From the NCBI GenBank assembly GCA_018902385.1, contig JABSSW010000027.1, forward strand, positions 248,001 to 312,000: DNA of 64,000 bases. The letters run 5' to 3'. A program made the translations under genes and the position numbers. The stretch is from Physcia stellaris (lineage: Eukaryota > Ascomycota > Lecanoromycetes > Caliciales > Physciaceae). The notes under the pieces were generated by a model that did not search any database, was not told the origin of the DNA, and was given only the letters and a program-made list of their open reading frames with translations. Positions 11,104 through 23,393 of this stretch are shown here, in pieces. The first letter of the stretch is position 1. Each line of letters opens with the position of its first letter.

Positions 11104-12929
11104 TTGTGTCAAAAAAAACGATTTATTCGATAATTTTAAAAAAATCGTGATTGAAAAACGTGATCGCAATCGATTTGTACGAATTTGACGAATATTAAAT
11201 TAAAAACGCGATTGCAAAAAGATACAAAAAAATAAAAATATTTGATTTCGAGAAAAAAAATCGAAAAAAAAATATACGAAATTGAAATAAACGTCGCGTT
11301 AACGCAAAATGTTAATATCGAAACGTTTATTGATTTGAAATACGAAAAAAAAAAATTTAAAAAATTTTTTCGACAAATCGTAAAAAAAGTTGAAAAAAAA
11401 AATGTGAAACGAAAAAATTAATTTGATGATAAAAATAAATTTGAAAAAAAAAAAACGCAAATCAAGAAAAAATCATGTTTTTTTCACGACATTGAAACGT
11501 AAAACGAACGAAAATAATCATTCAACAAAATCAAAAAAATCGAAAAAAATAATGTCGACGTCAAAATGAAAAACGACGATGTATAATCAAAAAATAAAAA
11601 ATCAAAAAAAAAAAATTGACAAGAACGTTGTTAAAAATGAAAAACGATGAAATCAATTACGTAAATTATCATCAAAAAATTGAAATATCGACAAATTACA
11701 TTATAACATCAAAATTTTCTGTCATAAAAAAAATTCGACGTAAATTTGTTTCGAAAAACATCTTGACGACAAAAATAAATTCGAAAAAAAAAAAATGAAT
11801 GACGAAACAAAAAAATGTTTTTCAAATTTTTTATTATAAATCATTTGTTTACGATGTGAATAAAAATTGAACACGACGAAAACGAAAAAATCGTTTGTCG
11901 ACAAAATTTCGAACATAAAATGAAAAATTCGATTAAAAATGCAACGAAAATCAAATTTCAAAAAACGCAAATACAAATGATCAAAAATTATCAAAAATGA
12001 TCAACAAAATTATCGTTTGAAAAAAGAATTTTCGTTTTTAATTTTTTTGTCGTAAACATTCATCAAAAAATTTCGATACAAATACATGATGAAAAAAATC
12101 TTTGAAAAAAAAATGAATTTTTTTATTAACAGAAAATCAATTGAATTTCGAAAAAAATTATTAACAAAAATTTCAAAAAAATTCAATTTATGATTGAAAA
12201 TTTTTTCAAATTTGATGAAAAATTTGATTGTTACGAATCAAAAAAAGCATAAAATATATTGTTTATTAAAAATTTGAAAAAACGTTTTTGTTACGAATAT
12301 TAAAATCATGTTTTTTACGAATTTAATTGAACACAAAGTTTTAACGTATCAATATATCATTTCGCGAATAATTAAGTTTGTTTTCTACACAGCAAAAAAA
12401 ATGAAATGACAAAAAAAAAACATTTCATTGTTAAAAAAGCTGAAATCATCATGAGATACAATTTTTTTTGATTTTCAAAAACACGATTTTTCGAAAATCA
12501 AATGAAAAATTGAAAATGATGCATGTTTTTGTGATTTAAACGAAATCATTATCAAAACGAATCAATCAATGCGTAAAATCGAATCAATTTTCAGAAATTT
12601 AACACAGTTTTTCGTCAAATATCTATTTAAAACGAACGCGACGAATGATTTTGAACGATTTTTGTTCATTTTTTTCATGCGTACAAGTTTGACATCAATA
12701 CGATCATTGAATTTTATTGTTATTTTAAAATGAAACAAAATACAACAAGAAAATCTGAAACATATTTTCAATTAAAAATATTGTTACAAACAATATATCA
12801 AAATCGAATTCAGAATTTGTTTTATCGAATGTGAATTTTGAACATTCAATTTTCAATCATTTTATTGATGACGACGTAAAAAAATTCGACATCTTATCGA
12901 CATTGATTAATTTTTTACATATTCACTAT

Positions 12930-13250
12930 TTTTCAAGACTAGTATGAGCAAAGTTTATTCTGAATCTCAAAAAGTGCGAATTCTTCACGTCAAAAATACA
13001 ATTATTAGAACATAGACGAGATCTTAAAGACATTAAATTTAGTGAAAACAAAATAGAAGTGTTTAGAAAATACTCTTTATCTATTTGCAAAGAGAAATTA
13101 GAGCGCTTTTTGTATATGTTATCTTTTCTTAAAGAATACATTTTTGAACGCGTCGATCGATTTTTCTTTTTTCGTACGATTATAATGAAAAAAACAATCA
13201 TCATTTTGAAAAATGACAAAAAACAAAATGTTAAACAGAAAAAAAAAAAA
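12930..13250 (+). pseudogene. Possible RT/RNase H tether remnant of element 1
   Basis: The forward frame from about 13059 reads LERFLYMLSFLKEYIFERVD, which resembles the segment after the gypsy reverse-transcriptase palm where a Phe-Leu-x-x-x-x-x-Tyr-Arg motif leads into RNase H. I could not find the RT catalytic Asp-Asp motif in this element. The first 210 bases keep AG and CT dinucleotides that neighbouring sequence has lost, so this block is less mutated. Confidence 0.35.
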
Positions 13251-14302
13251 ATTTCTGTGAATTTTCAATCATGAACGAATGTTTCAAAAAATTAAAAAAA
13301 CAATTATGAAAATCATATGTTCAAATGAAAATGATACACGACAATGACATTTGATTATCGATGTTTTTAAAATTGAAACAAACGAAATTTTATTTCAATT
13401 TGATAATCATTCGTTTGAAATCGTTCATCGTAAAAAATTTCTGAACGACATGCAAATAATGATGTTTTTAAATTATCAATACAATTTTTCACAAATCAAA
13501 TATCAAATTACTGAAAAAAAAAACATTAACAATCGTGAAATGTTTGACAAAAATCAAATGATTAATACAAAATTTTCAATATTCGATCAAATTGTACACG
13601 AATCATTCAACATTAACGAAATGTTTGAAAAACGAAAATACAACAAATAAAATAATTCGTTGACAATTAACGTTATCGAAATTCAATTTGAATATCATTC
13701 ATGTTTCAAAAAAAATTGATTATAACAAACGATTTGTCGAAAATCATAAATTATTCATTTTCATCGTTTTTCAATTTCGAATTTACGATAATGATTTTTT
13801 CTGTCACAAAAAACTCAATTACGACAAGTAACGAACAGTTTTTATGAAATAATTTTTTTATTTTTTTAACGAACAAATTGTCGAAAATAACAGAAAATTC
13901 AATTACGACAAATGATGAGCAATTTCAAAATGATACATTTTCGATTTCGAAAAATGACTGAAAAATGATTTGACAAAAATGACTAAACGATTTCTGATAT
14001 GCGAATATCGTGAAATACAAAATTCGAAATGCTATTAAGATTGATAGTTTTTTGCTTGAAATCGTTCATAAAATGTCAAAAAAAAATCTAAAAAGTTTCT
14101 GTTAATTGAAAGCAAAAATTCGCGAAAATTGACGTATTTTGAAAAATTCGAACGTTATAATCGCTGTTTTCATGTCGAAAAAATGATTCAGATTCTGATT
14201 TTATTACATAACGTTTGTGAACATTTTTCGGAAAAAATCACGCAAGTCAAAACAGTCGGAAAATACTATTGATCGACTAAATTTAAAAATATTTTCGAAT
14301 TT

Positions 14303-14752
14303 TGTCGTTCATGTTCGAATTGTCAAATGTTGAATTTTCTAAAATCAATTGAAAAATTTTTATTTATTGTTTTCATTCAGTCATTCGATTTTGTCGAAAC
14401 AAATTATTTGAAATCGATCAATTTTATCGTCAAAAATGAAACGAAATTTATACAAATTGATATCGATTACATGTGTCGATTTTTGTTCGTTGACGCAATG
14501 TCAAACGCAATTTCTGAAAATTCTGTCATGTTTTTCGAAAAAAAAATAATGAACGTATTCGAATATTCAAAAATTGTATATTACGATAATAAAACGTATT
14601 TTAAAAAATTATTTTCAAAATATTTATCACATCGTAAAATACGACAAATTTTTATTTCGATTTCGCATTTTCAATTTGTAAAATTTTTCGAACGATACAA
14701 TCGTTTTATTTTGAATTGTTTTCGCGCAATTTTACAACATCATTCAAAATGA
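14303..14752 (+). pseudogene. Integrase core remnant of element 1
   Basis: The frame begins with the second half of the HHCC zinc-binding motif (CRSCSNCQ, about 14303-14326). It then shows the three catalytic acidic positions of a DDE integrase: the Asp in IDIDYMCRFLF, the Asp in VYYDNKTYF, and the Glu in FERYNRF. Spacing and surrounding residues are typical of Ty3/gypsy integrases. Conserved Pro and Gly positions now read Phe, Ser, Asn or Lys (for example SHFQF where SHPQS is usual). The catalytic residues survive, but the domain is surrounded by stops. Confidence 0.75.
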
Positions 14753-16689
14753 TTTTCGAATGAAATTTGTTATTATTTAACGTTGTGAATGCAATCAATA
14801 TCAAATTAATTCGCATATACGAATTTTTTTCAGCGAAGATATTGTTCGATTATCAATCTAAATATCTTATTGAGAATGCACTTTACGAAAACTCACTGCG
14901 AATGAAAATGATAAAAAATGCTATTTTAAAGAAAATCTTTTTTTCAAATATTGAAAAAAAATTAACTATTGAAAAGTTTGCGTTTGAACAGCGACTATTT
15001 AAATTGAATGAATTACGCGATACAGTCGTGAAAAAACGACTTAATCAAGAAAAAATGCTGATTGAGAAAAAAAACAAAAAGACGTCAAAAAATTCAATTA
15101 CGACGAAATGCTTGATAAAATTCAAACGTTTGACGCAAGAAAAACAACATTCGCACAAGTTGAAAGCAAAATGAAAAGACTCGTATATTGTTCACAAATT
15201 GACGCAACACGAAAAAAATTCTGATTAAAAAAATATATATCGAGAAAGTCAAAAGACGATATTCGATAAACGATGTCAAATTATGAATCGAAAAAAAACA
15301 ACATGAAAATTCAAATCAAAACTGAAAATCGATAACAGAAATAAACAATCAAATTCGGCAAAACGTGAAACAGTGACATCGAAACAGAATCAAAACTAAA
15401 AAGACAAAATTGCAAACGAACGATCAGAACTTCGATGAAAAAAAAAAAACGAAAAAATCGACAAGAAATGATGAAATGTATCATCTAATATTTCAATTGA
15501 CAATTATGAAAACGAAACAGAATGAAATTGATGACGCGATAAAAAAAAAATCGTGAATTTTCAACAATTAATCAATCAATAATCGAAAATCGAACGAGAT
15601 TGAAATCGCATAATGTTTTAAAAAAATATTAAAAAACGTTGACGCAACAATAATTTACATTATTCATTTTACAATCATTGAAAATGTGTTCGAAAATAAT
15701 CGACGATAGCACTTGAGCGCCTTTCTCAGCATTCACTTAGTTCGAAACTTAGAAACTTTCAAAATATCATCACACAAATCATCATGAAAATCGAAACTTA
15801 ACGAAATTTTCCAATTCGAGAATGTCTGTCGTAAAGTAACATTTGAAAAATCTTAATTAACATTACTTTCAAACAAAATGTGAATCACAAAATTCAAAAA
15901 ATTGTGTTCAAATTATGAATTTCAATGAATAAATCAAATAATGAAATTTCACAATTGCGCGAAACGAATTATCATTTATGACAAACGATCATCATCGACA
16001 TTATTGAAAAATTTCACAAAAATTATTATTCATTGATATTTACGATGCATTGTTTTTCGATTTTTGTTTCGACAAAAAAAATTTCGAAAAAAATTCGAAA
16101 AAAATAAAATAATGAATTTTTCATTTCGTTCAAAACACGATGACGTTAAATTTTCATTTTGAAAAATGTAAAATTCGAAATATCAAAATAAACAATCGAT
16201 TACAAATTGTTCAAATTTAAAAACGTCGATGACAAATGTAATCATTTATAACAAAATGACATATTTGAACGAAACGAAATGCACGCAAAACGATAACAAT
16301 TTCGCGAATCTTTTTCGCGACGACATGATGATTTTCGTCGTATTCATTTTCGCAATATTTTCATTATTATTGCGCAACTCAAATTTTCGACGATACGTTC
16401 TTCGACTCAAAACATTTCAAATTAGATTTCATTTTATAGAATCGTTTGTTTCATTCAATTCAAATCTTAACTTCAAAGACGTCTCAATTTCACAAAATTA
16501 CAAAACTTTGCGATCGACAAAAGTATCATGAACGAATTATCAAATTTCTCATTTTCGAAATCACTTTTTCACTCAGTTCAATCTCATTATTCGACTGAAA
16601 AACACATTACGGCGAGAAATTCGCACATTTTTTTTTTATTCACTTTATCACAATTCATATTTTCAATCAATTTGCAAAAAACATCTATG

Positions 16690-16900
16690 CAAACAATGAA
16701 TACAAAAAAACAAGAAAAGATTGCAAAACAAAAGAATAAAAATAAGAAAAAACAAAAAAAGCAAGAAAAAACAACAAAGCAACAAACAATGAACACGAAA
16801 AAGACTGCAAAAACACGAAAAGAATTGCAAAAAACACGGAAAAATTGCAAAAACACGAAGAAAACTGCAAAAAACACGAAAAAGTTTTCTCGATACACAG
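16690..16900 (+). repeat. Short tandem repeats in a Lys/Thr-rich frame
   Basis: Units of about 18-21 bp of the form TGCAAAAAACACGAAAAAG recur at least four times between about 16803 and 16885, and looser A-rich copies lie upstream. They are translated in the 16528-17055 frame as repeats such as KTAKNTKK. Low complexity; function unknown. Confidence 0.6.
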
Positions 16901-17852
16901 AAAAAATTTTTCAAAAATTTCAAAAACAAACGATGAATGTTAAAAAGAAATCGACAACAAAAATTGTTGAATCGAACAAAACAAAAAAAAAAAACGAAAA
17001 ACGACAACAAAGCAAAAACAAAAATATGAACACGTCACGAAAAACGTTTTTATGAAAAATAAATTTAACGAAAAAAAATTATTGAAATTAAACAACGACA
17101 CGACACTAACGACTAAAAAACGATGAATCATAATCTCATACGCGTGAAATTTTAAAAATGTCTTGTTCGAAAAATACTATCATCTGATGCTAAAGAAAAA
17201 CAACGACGAATTTATATGATCGAATAAACGCGTAAAGAGCTTTGATCAATCTGATTTTGCGTTCTTCAAAAACAGAGTTCGCGAATCAAATTTGTTCCGA
17301 ACAAAAACTGAAATCAGAAAAAAACGAATGCGACAATTGAAACAAGACAAAAATTTCTTTACGAAAAAGTTTCGAAAGACAGCAAAAACATTTGAAAGCA
17401 AGAAAATCAGCGAAAAGACGCGTGTCAATTTGATCTATCAATTCATTGCTTGTAAGACCGACAAGTTCATGCTCAGAATGAAAAAGTTCGATTAACGATT
17501 GAAAACAAAATTGTGAAATTGATTCGAAAACAAATCGCTAACGAGATTGTCAATAAAAAACAATTCGCATTATAATTGAAATCGATAAAAACTTTTCGTA
17601 TTCGCGTTGAAAAATTAAAACGACAAAATCGTTCGTTGAAAACGAAAAATAACAATTTCAAAACGTATTTAAATGATCTAGAAGTGAACACAGAAAAATT
17701 CTTGAAATTAGCAAAAAAAAAAAAAAAGCAACGAAGTCGACAAAAAACAAAAACAAAAAAATTATTGTACGAGTCGAAAATCACGATTTTTTATTTTCAG
17801 AATCGAAAATTCAAAATTTTGACATCGTTTTGAAAAATTAGTCTTGATTGTT

Positions 17853-18125
17853 CACTATGACAAAAATCATACTTTTTTCTTGATGATTGATTTCATATTT
17901 TTTTTATTTCGTTTTTCGTCTATTTTGATTTATTTTTCAAAAAAACACATTATGACAAAAATCATATCTTGATGATTTATTTCCGATTTCTTTTATTTTG
18001 TTTTCGTTTATCTTGACATATTTCTCAGAGAAAACGCATTACGATCGAAGTCATTGAATTCATTTTTTCAGTTTACTTTGATTTATTTTTCAAAAAAAAA
18101 AATGCATTACAGCAAAAAATCAAAT
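17853..18125 (+). repeat. Tandem repeat of roughly 90 bp near the 3' end of element 1
   Basis: Units start CATTATGACAAAAATCAT-like (about 17853, 17947, 18036 and 18104) and contain a shared TTTTGATTTATTTTTCAAAA-like tail. At least three diverged copies can be followed by eye. Tandem repeats upstream of the 3' LTR are common in LTR elements. Confidence 0.55.
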
Positions 18126-18437
18126 CGTTCACATTCGATTCAGTTTTTGAGCAATTATTTTCGCAATTTTCTCGATTTTTTTTTATTCTTTATTACGATG
18201 ACGACAAAAACAATGTTATGACAAATTACAGCAAAATATCAAACTGTTCAAATTCTGTTCAATTTTCTCGATATTTTTTATTTTCGATTTTCAGTTTTTC
18301 TTGATTGAATGCAAAGTTTACGATCGAAACAATCATTTGAAAAAAGTTGAAATCATGACGACAAATAGAAACGTTATGACAAATGACGAAAAATCAAAGA
18401 ATCTGACTAGAAAATCAAAAAATTTAAAGAAAGATAG

Positions 18438-18597
18438 TGTAAGATTTGCAGATGTTATGATCAGTATGATCGCTAATTAGTCATCAAATTGCATATCTGA
18501 TCTCTGGTCGTAACTAGCAAATTAATTACTTTTATCACTCAATTGTGCTTTACCGTAATATCGATTTTCTTGTTGTTTTTATTTATTGAATTTTTCA
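18438..18597 (+). repeat. 3' LTR of element 1, RIP-like mutated
   Basis: 160 bp, starting TGTAAGATTTGC and ending TTTTCA, gap-free against 7728-7887. Nearly every difference is C-to-T or G-to-A at CpC or CpT (GpG or ApG) sites of the 5' copy. A few opposite changes show that the 5' copy is not itself perfectly ancestral. Confidence 0.9.
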
Positions 18598-20037
18598 TCG
18601 ATTTGATGTTTCGAATCTGATTTGACTTGACGAAATTCGATTCGCACTTTTTGCAAATCTTGAATTTTGAGTTTTTTTACACGTGTTTTTTTCTTAATAT
18701 CGAAGTTTTTGAAATGATCAATATTTTTCTGTATATTTTGCAACAGAAATTTCGAGTTCGTGTAAATGTGTTTCATGTTCGTGATTTGAAAAATCGTTGT
18801 GATCGCGATCTTCGCATTCTGATATGATTTGAAAAATCATTGTGATCGTGATTTTCGCATCGAATATTCTATTTTCTTTTCGATTTTTAGTCAGTTTGCG
18901 TTAAAAATCTGAAAATCATTTTCGTGAATGATTCAAAAAAAGCATGATTTGATGATTCAATTGTTTGTTGCTTTCAGTATCGAGAATTTGATTTCGTACA
19001 ATTCACAGTTTTCGATTTGATGATTGACAGCTAATTGTGTGACAGTAAGATTTGAATTTGAGTCAATTTTTATTTTTTCATCTTTTTATTTTCTTGTTTC
19101 GAATATCGAAATCGACGAATTGATGAAAAGAAAAATGTTTAAACGCGAAAGACGTCGTAATCGCGATCGCATTCGATATATCAGATTTCGAAAATTTTTT
19201 CGATTTTTTGTTTTCATCTCTTCATAATATTCGACGTTCAATTAGATCGAACAGCAATTTCTGAAAATGTTTTTGACACGATTCAGCTTTTCATGCGTCG
19301 TAAATTCTAGACAGTAAACAGCACAAAGTTGAACATGAAATTTGAAATGACTATTTTCGAATCAATTGCTTCGTCAAAGAAATTATATTTGCAAAACGTC
19401 ATGATATTGAATTGCTTTCGAGTCGATTGTATCATCGAAAAATTGCATTCGTCGTGCTATTGATTTTCAGATATCTTTGTGTTGTACGACTTGTTCGAGA
19501 CTTGATCACTTATTCGTGACTATAAAATGACGTCGTGATGAGAACGTTGCACGCGTCACGATATCGATGACTGTTCGAATCAATTGTATCGTCAAGAAGA
19601 TTGCATTTACAAATCGTCGATCAATCGCGTCGCGATGTTGACTTTCGAATACGTTTTTGCTGTACAGTTTGTTCTTGATCAATGATTATTTTTTGTCAAT
19701 GTCAATGTTTTAAGTTGATACGTGAATTCTAACGAAATTTTGACGAAATTTTTTTCTTTTTTTTAGCTTGAACTTCTTCAATAAACAAAACGACGTTAAA
19801 ATATAATCATACGATAAATTCATTTCTTGAATATTTTGATGTTTGAAATTGTGTTGTGTGCGAAATCTTTTGCGATCATTTGCACATTTCATGCTTTACT
19901 TTTCGATAATTTGTTATGAAATTCACGTAAAGTTAATTCATATCAATGTTCGTTGAATTGAAACGATAATTTATCGTGTGATTTTGAAATAAAATGTTTG
20001 TTTGCACATTTTCGATTCATGCTCGCATGTTTAAATT

Positions 20038-20520
20038 CTGTCAAAATGTTTGCAACGATTTATATTTTGCAATTTGTGATTTTACGCACATGTTAAAATA
20101 TGACGAAATGTCATTGACGCATGTTTTGTCGTTTGATTTTTTTATACGTTTTAACATATTCAAATTTTGACGAAACGATTGTTTATATGTTTCGCAATTT
20201 TCGATCGTTGTTTGCGCAAAAATATAACGAAATGTTAAATTTTGTTCACGTATATTTCGTGATTTGATTTTTTTCGTATGTTTCAATTTGAACGAAATGT
20301 TTTGTTAATTGATTTATATTTCGATTTCAATTTGCGCATTACATGTAAAAATATATAAAAATTTTAACGAGATGTTTGCACGATTTATATGTTTCGCAAT
20401 TTATGATTTCGTAACATTTTTTGATTTTTATTTACATGTTCAAATTTTGTCAAAATGTTTGCAACGATTTATATATTTTGCAATTTACGATCGTTGTTTG
20501 CATGTCAAAATCGCAAAATC
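20038..20520. repeat. Imperfect repeats built on ATGTTTGCAACGATTTATAT
   Basis: Copies of a phrase ATGTTTGCA(AC)GATTTATAT followed by TTT(T/C)GCAATTT occur near 20047, 20372 and 20456, with related TTTCGCAATTTTCGATCG and AAATGTT pieces between them. The spacing is irregular, so this looks like a decayed larger repeat. Confidence 0.5.
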
Positions 20521-20570
20521 GTGTTCGATGTTCGACAAATCATTTCGTTTGTTGATTCGATCACATATGT

Positions 20571-20830
20571 TTTGAAATGTTTTCATCAAAATGTTCGATC
20601 AGAAATTGTCTGTATAAACGACGTTCTTTTTATAATTTCTATTTGATTTCAATATTTTCGTATTGAATTCAAGATGTTTTCATCGAAATGTTTGATCAAA
20701 AATTGTTTATATTGTCGACGTTTCTTTATGACTTTATTCGATTTACAATACGTTCGTATTGATTTTGAAATGTTTTTCATCAAAGTGTTCGATCAGAAAA
20801 TGTCTGTATTGTTGACGTTTTTTTTATTAA
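20571..20830. repeat. Tandem repeat, period about 96 bp, nearly three copies
   Basis: Units begin TTTGAAATGTTTTCATCAAA near 20571, 20667 and 20764, and each contains TGTTCGATCAGAAATTGTCT-like and GACGTT(C/T)TTTTT-like segments. The copies differ by scattered transitions. Confidence 0.65.
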
Positions 20831-21688
20831 AATTTGATGACACGTAAAACAATTGCATGTTAAATTTTCAATTTCGTTTTGTTGTCAATGTGAATGTGAT
20901 TATATCAGAAATAACTAATTTCTGTTTCACAATTGCACACGAAACTTGCAGCAATGAACGAATCGATTCGACAATTTGTCAACGATTTTATCGTTTTATG
21001 TTTATTTTATTTCAAATTCGTGAATATGTTTTTGCTCAATCATTCATTGATCAGACTCGAGAATTCGCGCATTATCAAATCATATTCGTCGACGATCACG
21101 TCTGATGCACAATCGAAAACAAAAACGAAATCATTTCGAGAAATTAATTTCTCGTTGTCAGAAATTTTTCGAAAAATTTATAATTTTTCTTCGAAAATTA
21201 TTCGAAAAATACATAATCTTTTTTTTGACTTGAAGTTCATCCGAACACGAAATATTTGTTTCTCGTCTTTCGAAGCTTTTCAAGTACGAAATATTTGCTT
21301 CTGTTGAAAATTTCCCGTAAAACGTAATCTTTTTTTTGATTTGATCATCGCATGTTGCTTGAATCGCATCGAAATGACTTGAAAAAAATATCTTAACTTT
21401 TTCGTTCAGCAGACTCGAATTGATCGATTTGTTTGCAAAAATCGTCGCAATTACGTCAAATTGACGATTGCTTTTGAATTTTTTTTTCAATGATTTTTCT
21501 ATTGATTGTCTGTCGTGTTTGTTGAAATTTCGATAATATTATTGTGATCGAAAATTGTTTATGACTTATTGCGTTGTCGAAATCATATTATTTTATTCGA
21601 AAACAAAACGTCGATTTTCACATGAACGATTTAGTCGAATCGAATCGTTGCATAATAAATGTTTTCGAAAATATTTCAAAATGCGTTT

Positions 21689-21882
21689 TGTTATGACACA
21701 AAATCAAATTAGATGATATGAACTTAAATCAAATATTTTGACATGACTTTTGACAAAAATTTTGTCGTTATTTCATATTAAATGAATAATGATCAAACAA
21801 TTGACTCGCAATTATTGTACATAAATTGACATTTTGTCGTTCATAATTTTTAAATCAATCAATTCACATTTTACGCATAACA
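21689..21882 (+). repeat. 5' LTR of element 2
   Basis: 194 bp starting TGTTATGACACAAAATC and ending ACGCATAACA. It aligns end to end with 28930-29123. It contains a TATA-like stretch (ATTGTACATAAATTG). Differences between the copies are mainly AG/AA and CT/TT. Confidence 0.9.
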
Positions 21883-23393
21883 ATTGATAACATCATTCAA
21901 ACGATGATTTGTACGTAAACAAAACGACATCATTTTTTGTTTTTTAACGTATCAGTTTTCGAACAGTTTTGTATTTTGTACGCAAATTATTTGCTCATCA
22001 ATACTTTTTCGCTGTCGCAATCGAAAATTTCGTTGTTTTTTCGATTTCGACGATCAATCAATTCATTTCACTCAGTTGAAAATTAAATTTTCAATCAAAC
22101 TTTTCAATTTTTTACAGTTTTCAGCAAAAACGACTGATTTCTCATTCAAATATTCAAAACATTTCGAATTTTCGTTGAAATTTGCATTGTCATCGCTCAA
22201 TGACGACGTATTTGAATGTCAATTCACATTTGAATTTTTGTTTGATTCGAGCAATTTCAATTCAACGATTTCATTTGTTTTTTTTCAACAACAAAAACTT
22301 GTTCAATTATTTTGAAAATTTCAATTCGTTTTTTTTTGTTCTGTTTATCATTTTTTATTTCAAAATTTAACATTGCTTGTCATTTTCATTTAAATCATTT
22401 TGATTGTTTTTATATCACAAATCATTCGCATTACGTTTGAATTATTCGATTACATCGATTCAATCGATCGAATTTATTTTTTCAATACATCGATTGAAAT
22501 TATTGTGAACAACATCGTAATCAATTTTTTTAAATTATTATCGTTATTTGTTATTGTTCATTCGATTTCGACAAACATTGTTTATTTATCAAAATGAATC
22601 GTCGACAAAATTCGTTTTCGCAAAAATTTTAAAAATTTCGTGATCGTCATCGAAACGTATCGAAACAAACAATCATTTTTCGATTAAATTAATGATCGAA
22701 TTACGTCATTCATTTTTGATTTAAAATCGACGATTGCAAATATTTTTCTTGATATTTTTACGTTCATTTTTCGAAAAATTTACGTCGTAAATTTTAAATC
22801 ATTTCGTCGACGTCGTCTTTTCAACGACGAAACAACATTATAATTTCGCTGAATATCATTTCTCGAAACACAAAAAATATCGAATTTATTTTCGCATTCA
22901 ATTCAAATATGACGAGCGAAAATAACAATTAACAAAACACGAAATTCACGCAACAACAATAACAAATTTTTCAAACATTGATTACAAATGTTCGAAACGA
23001 TATTCAAACAAAATTTCAAAACTTTGTCGAATCATCAAATTCAATCGAATTTTTTGACAATAATGATGACGTCAAATGAAATATTCAAAAAACAAAATTT
23101 TTCGATTCGTGATACGAAAAAAACGTTATTATCGACAATTCGATCGAACATTCGAACAAAAATACATATTTTCGAAATATTCATTTTTACATTGAAAAAA
23201 TTAAAAATATGACATTGTTCAAAAATGTTGACGTGATTCGAACAAATTTTTATAATTGCATGCGTGATCACGCGTTACGTTAATACACAAAAATAATTAA
23301 CGACGATCAAAAACGATTAATCAAATTCGAAAATGACGTAAAAAATGAAAACGTTTGTTGTTGAAACGATGAAAAAAATCGTTATTAATAACG

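Larger units (their letters stand above)
15175..18437 (+). other. 3' cargo region of element 1
   Basis: About 3.2 kb between the end of pol and the 3' LTR without a known retroelement domain. It holds a Lys/Thr/Asn-rich frame (16528-17055) built from short repeats, and a run of longer tandem repeats near its end. Parts of it keep AG, CT and even a few CC or GG dinucleotides, so it is less mutated than the gag and pol region. I do not recognise any gene. Confidence 0.5.
7728..18597 (+). mobile_element. LTR/Ty3-gypsy retrotransposon, RIP-like mutated, with long 3' cargo
   Basis: A complete but dead element of 10,870 bp bounded by two 160-bp direct repeats that start TG and end CA. Coding order is gag with a zinc knuckle, then protease, RT tail and integrase, all on the plus strand, which is the gypsy order. 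All frames are broken, with almost no Gly, Pro or Trp codons. It is longer than typical gypsy elements because about 3.2 kb of non-pol sequence lies between the integrase and the 3' LTR, and about 1.2 kb lies between the 5' LTR and gag. The flanks CCGG (7724-7727) and TCGA (18598-18601) would match as a 4-bp target duplication if the right copy had suffered CC-to-TC and GG-to-GA changes. I could not identify a primer-binding site. Confidence 0.85.
18598..21688. other. AT-rich spacer between the two gypsy elements
   Basis: About 3.1 kb of mutated DNA with only short open frames and no transposon domain I can name. It contains imperfect internal repeats. One runs CGAATCAATTGTATCGTCAA-like at about 19363, 19430 and 19573. 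Two tandem arrays are listed separately. It may be a remnant of another repeat family or decayed satellite-like DNA. Confidence 0.5.

Noticed and set aside
16587-17010. Reverse-strand Phe/Cys-rich frames resembling membrane proteins
   Set aside because: They are antisense reads of the A-rich Lys repeat frame and owe their hydrophobicity to TTT/TTC codons.
20038-20830. CRISPR-like array
   Set aside because: Repeats are diverged, adjacent and AT-rich with no regular unique spacers, and the genome is a fungus.
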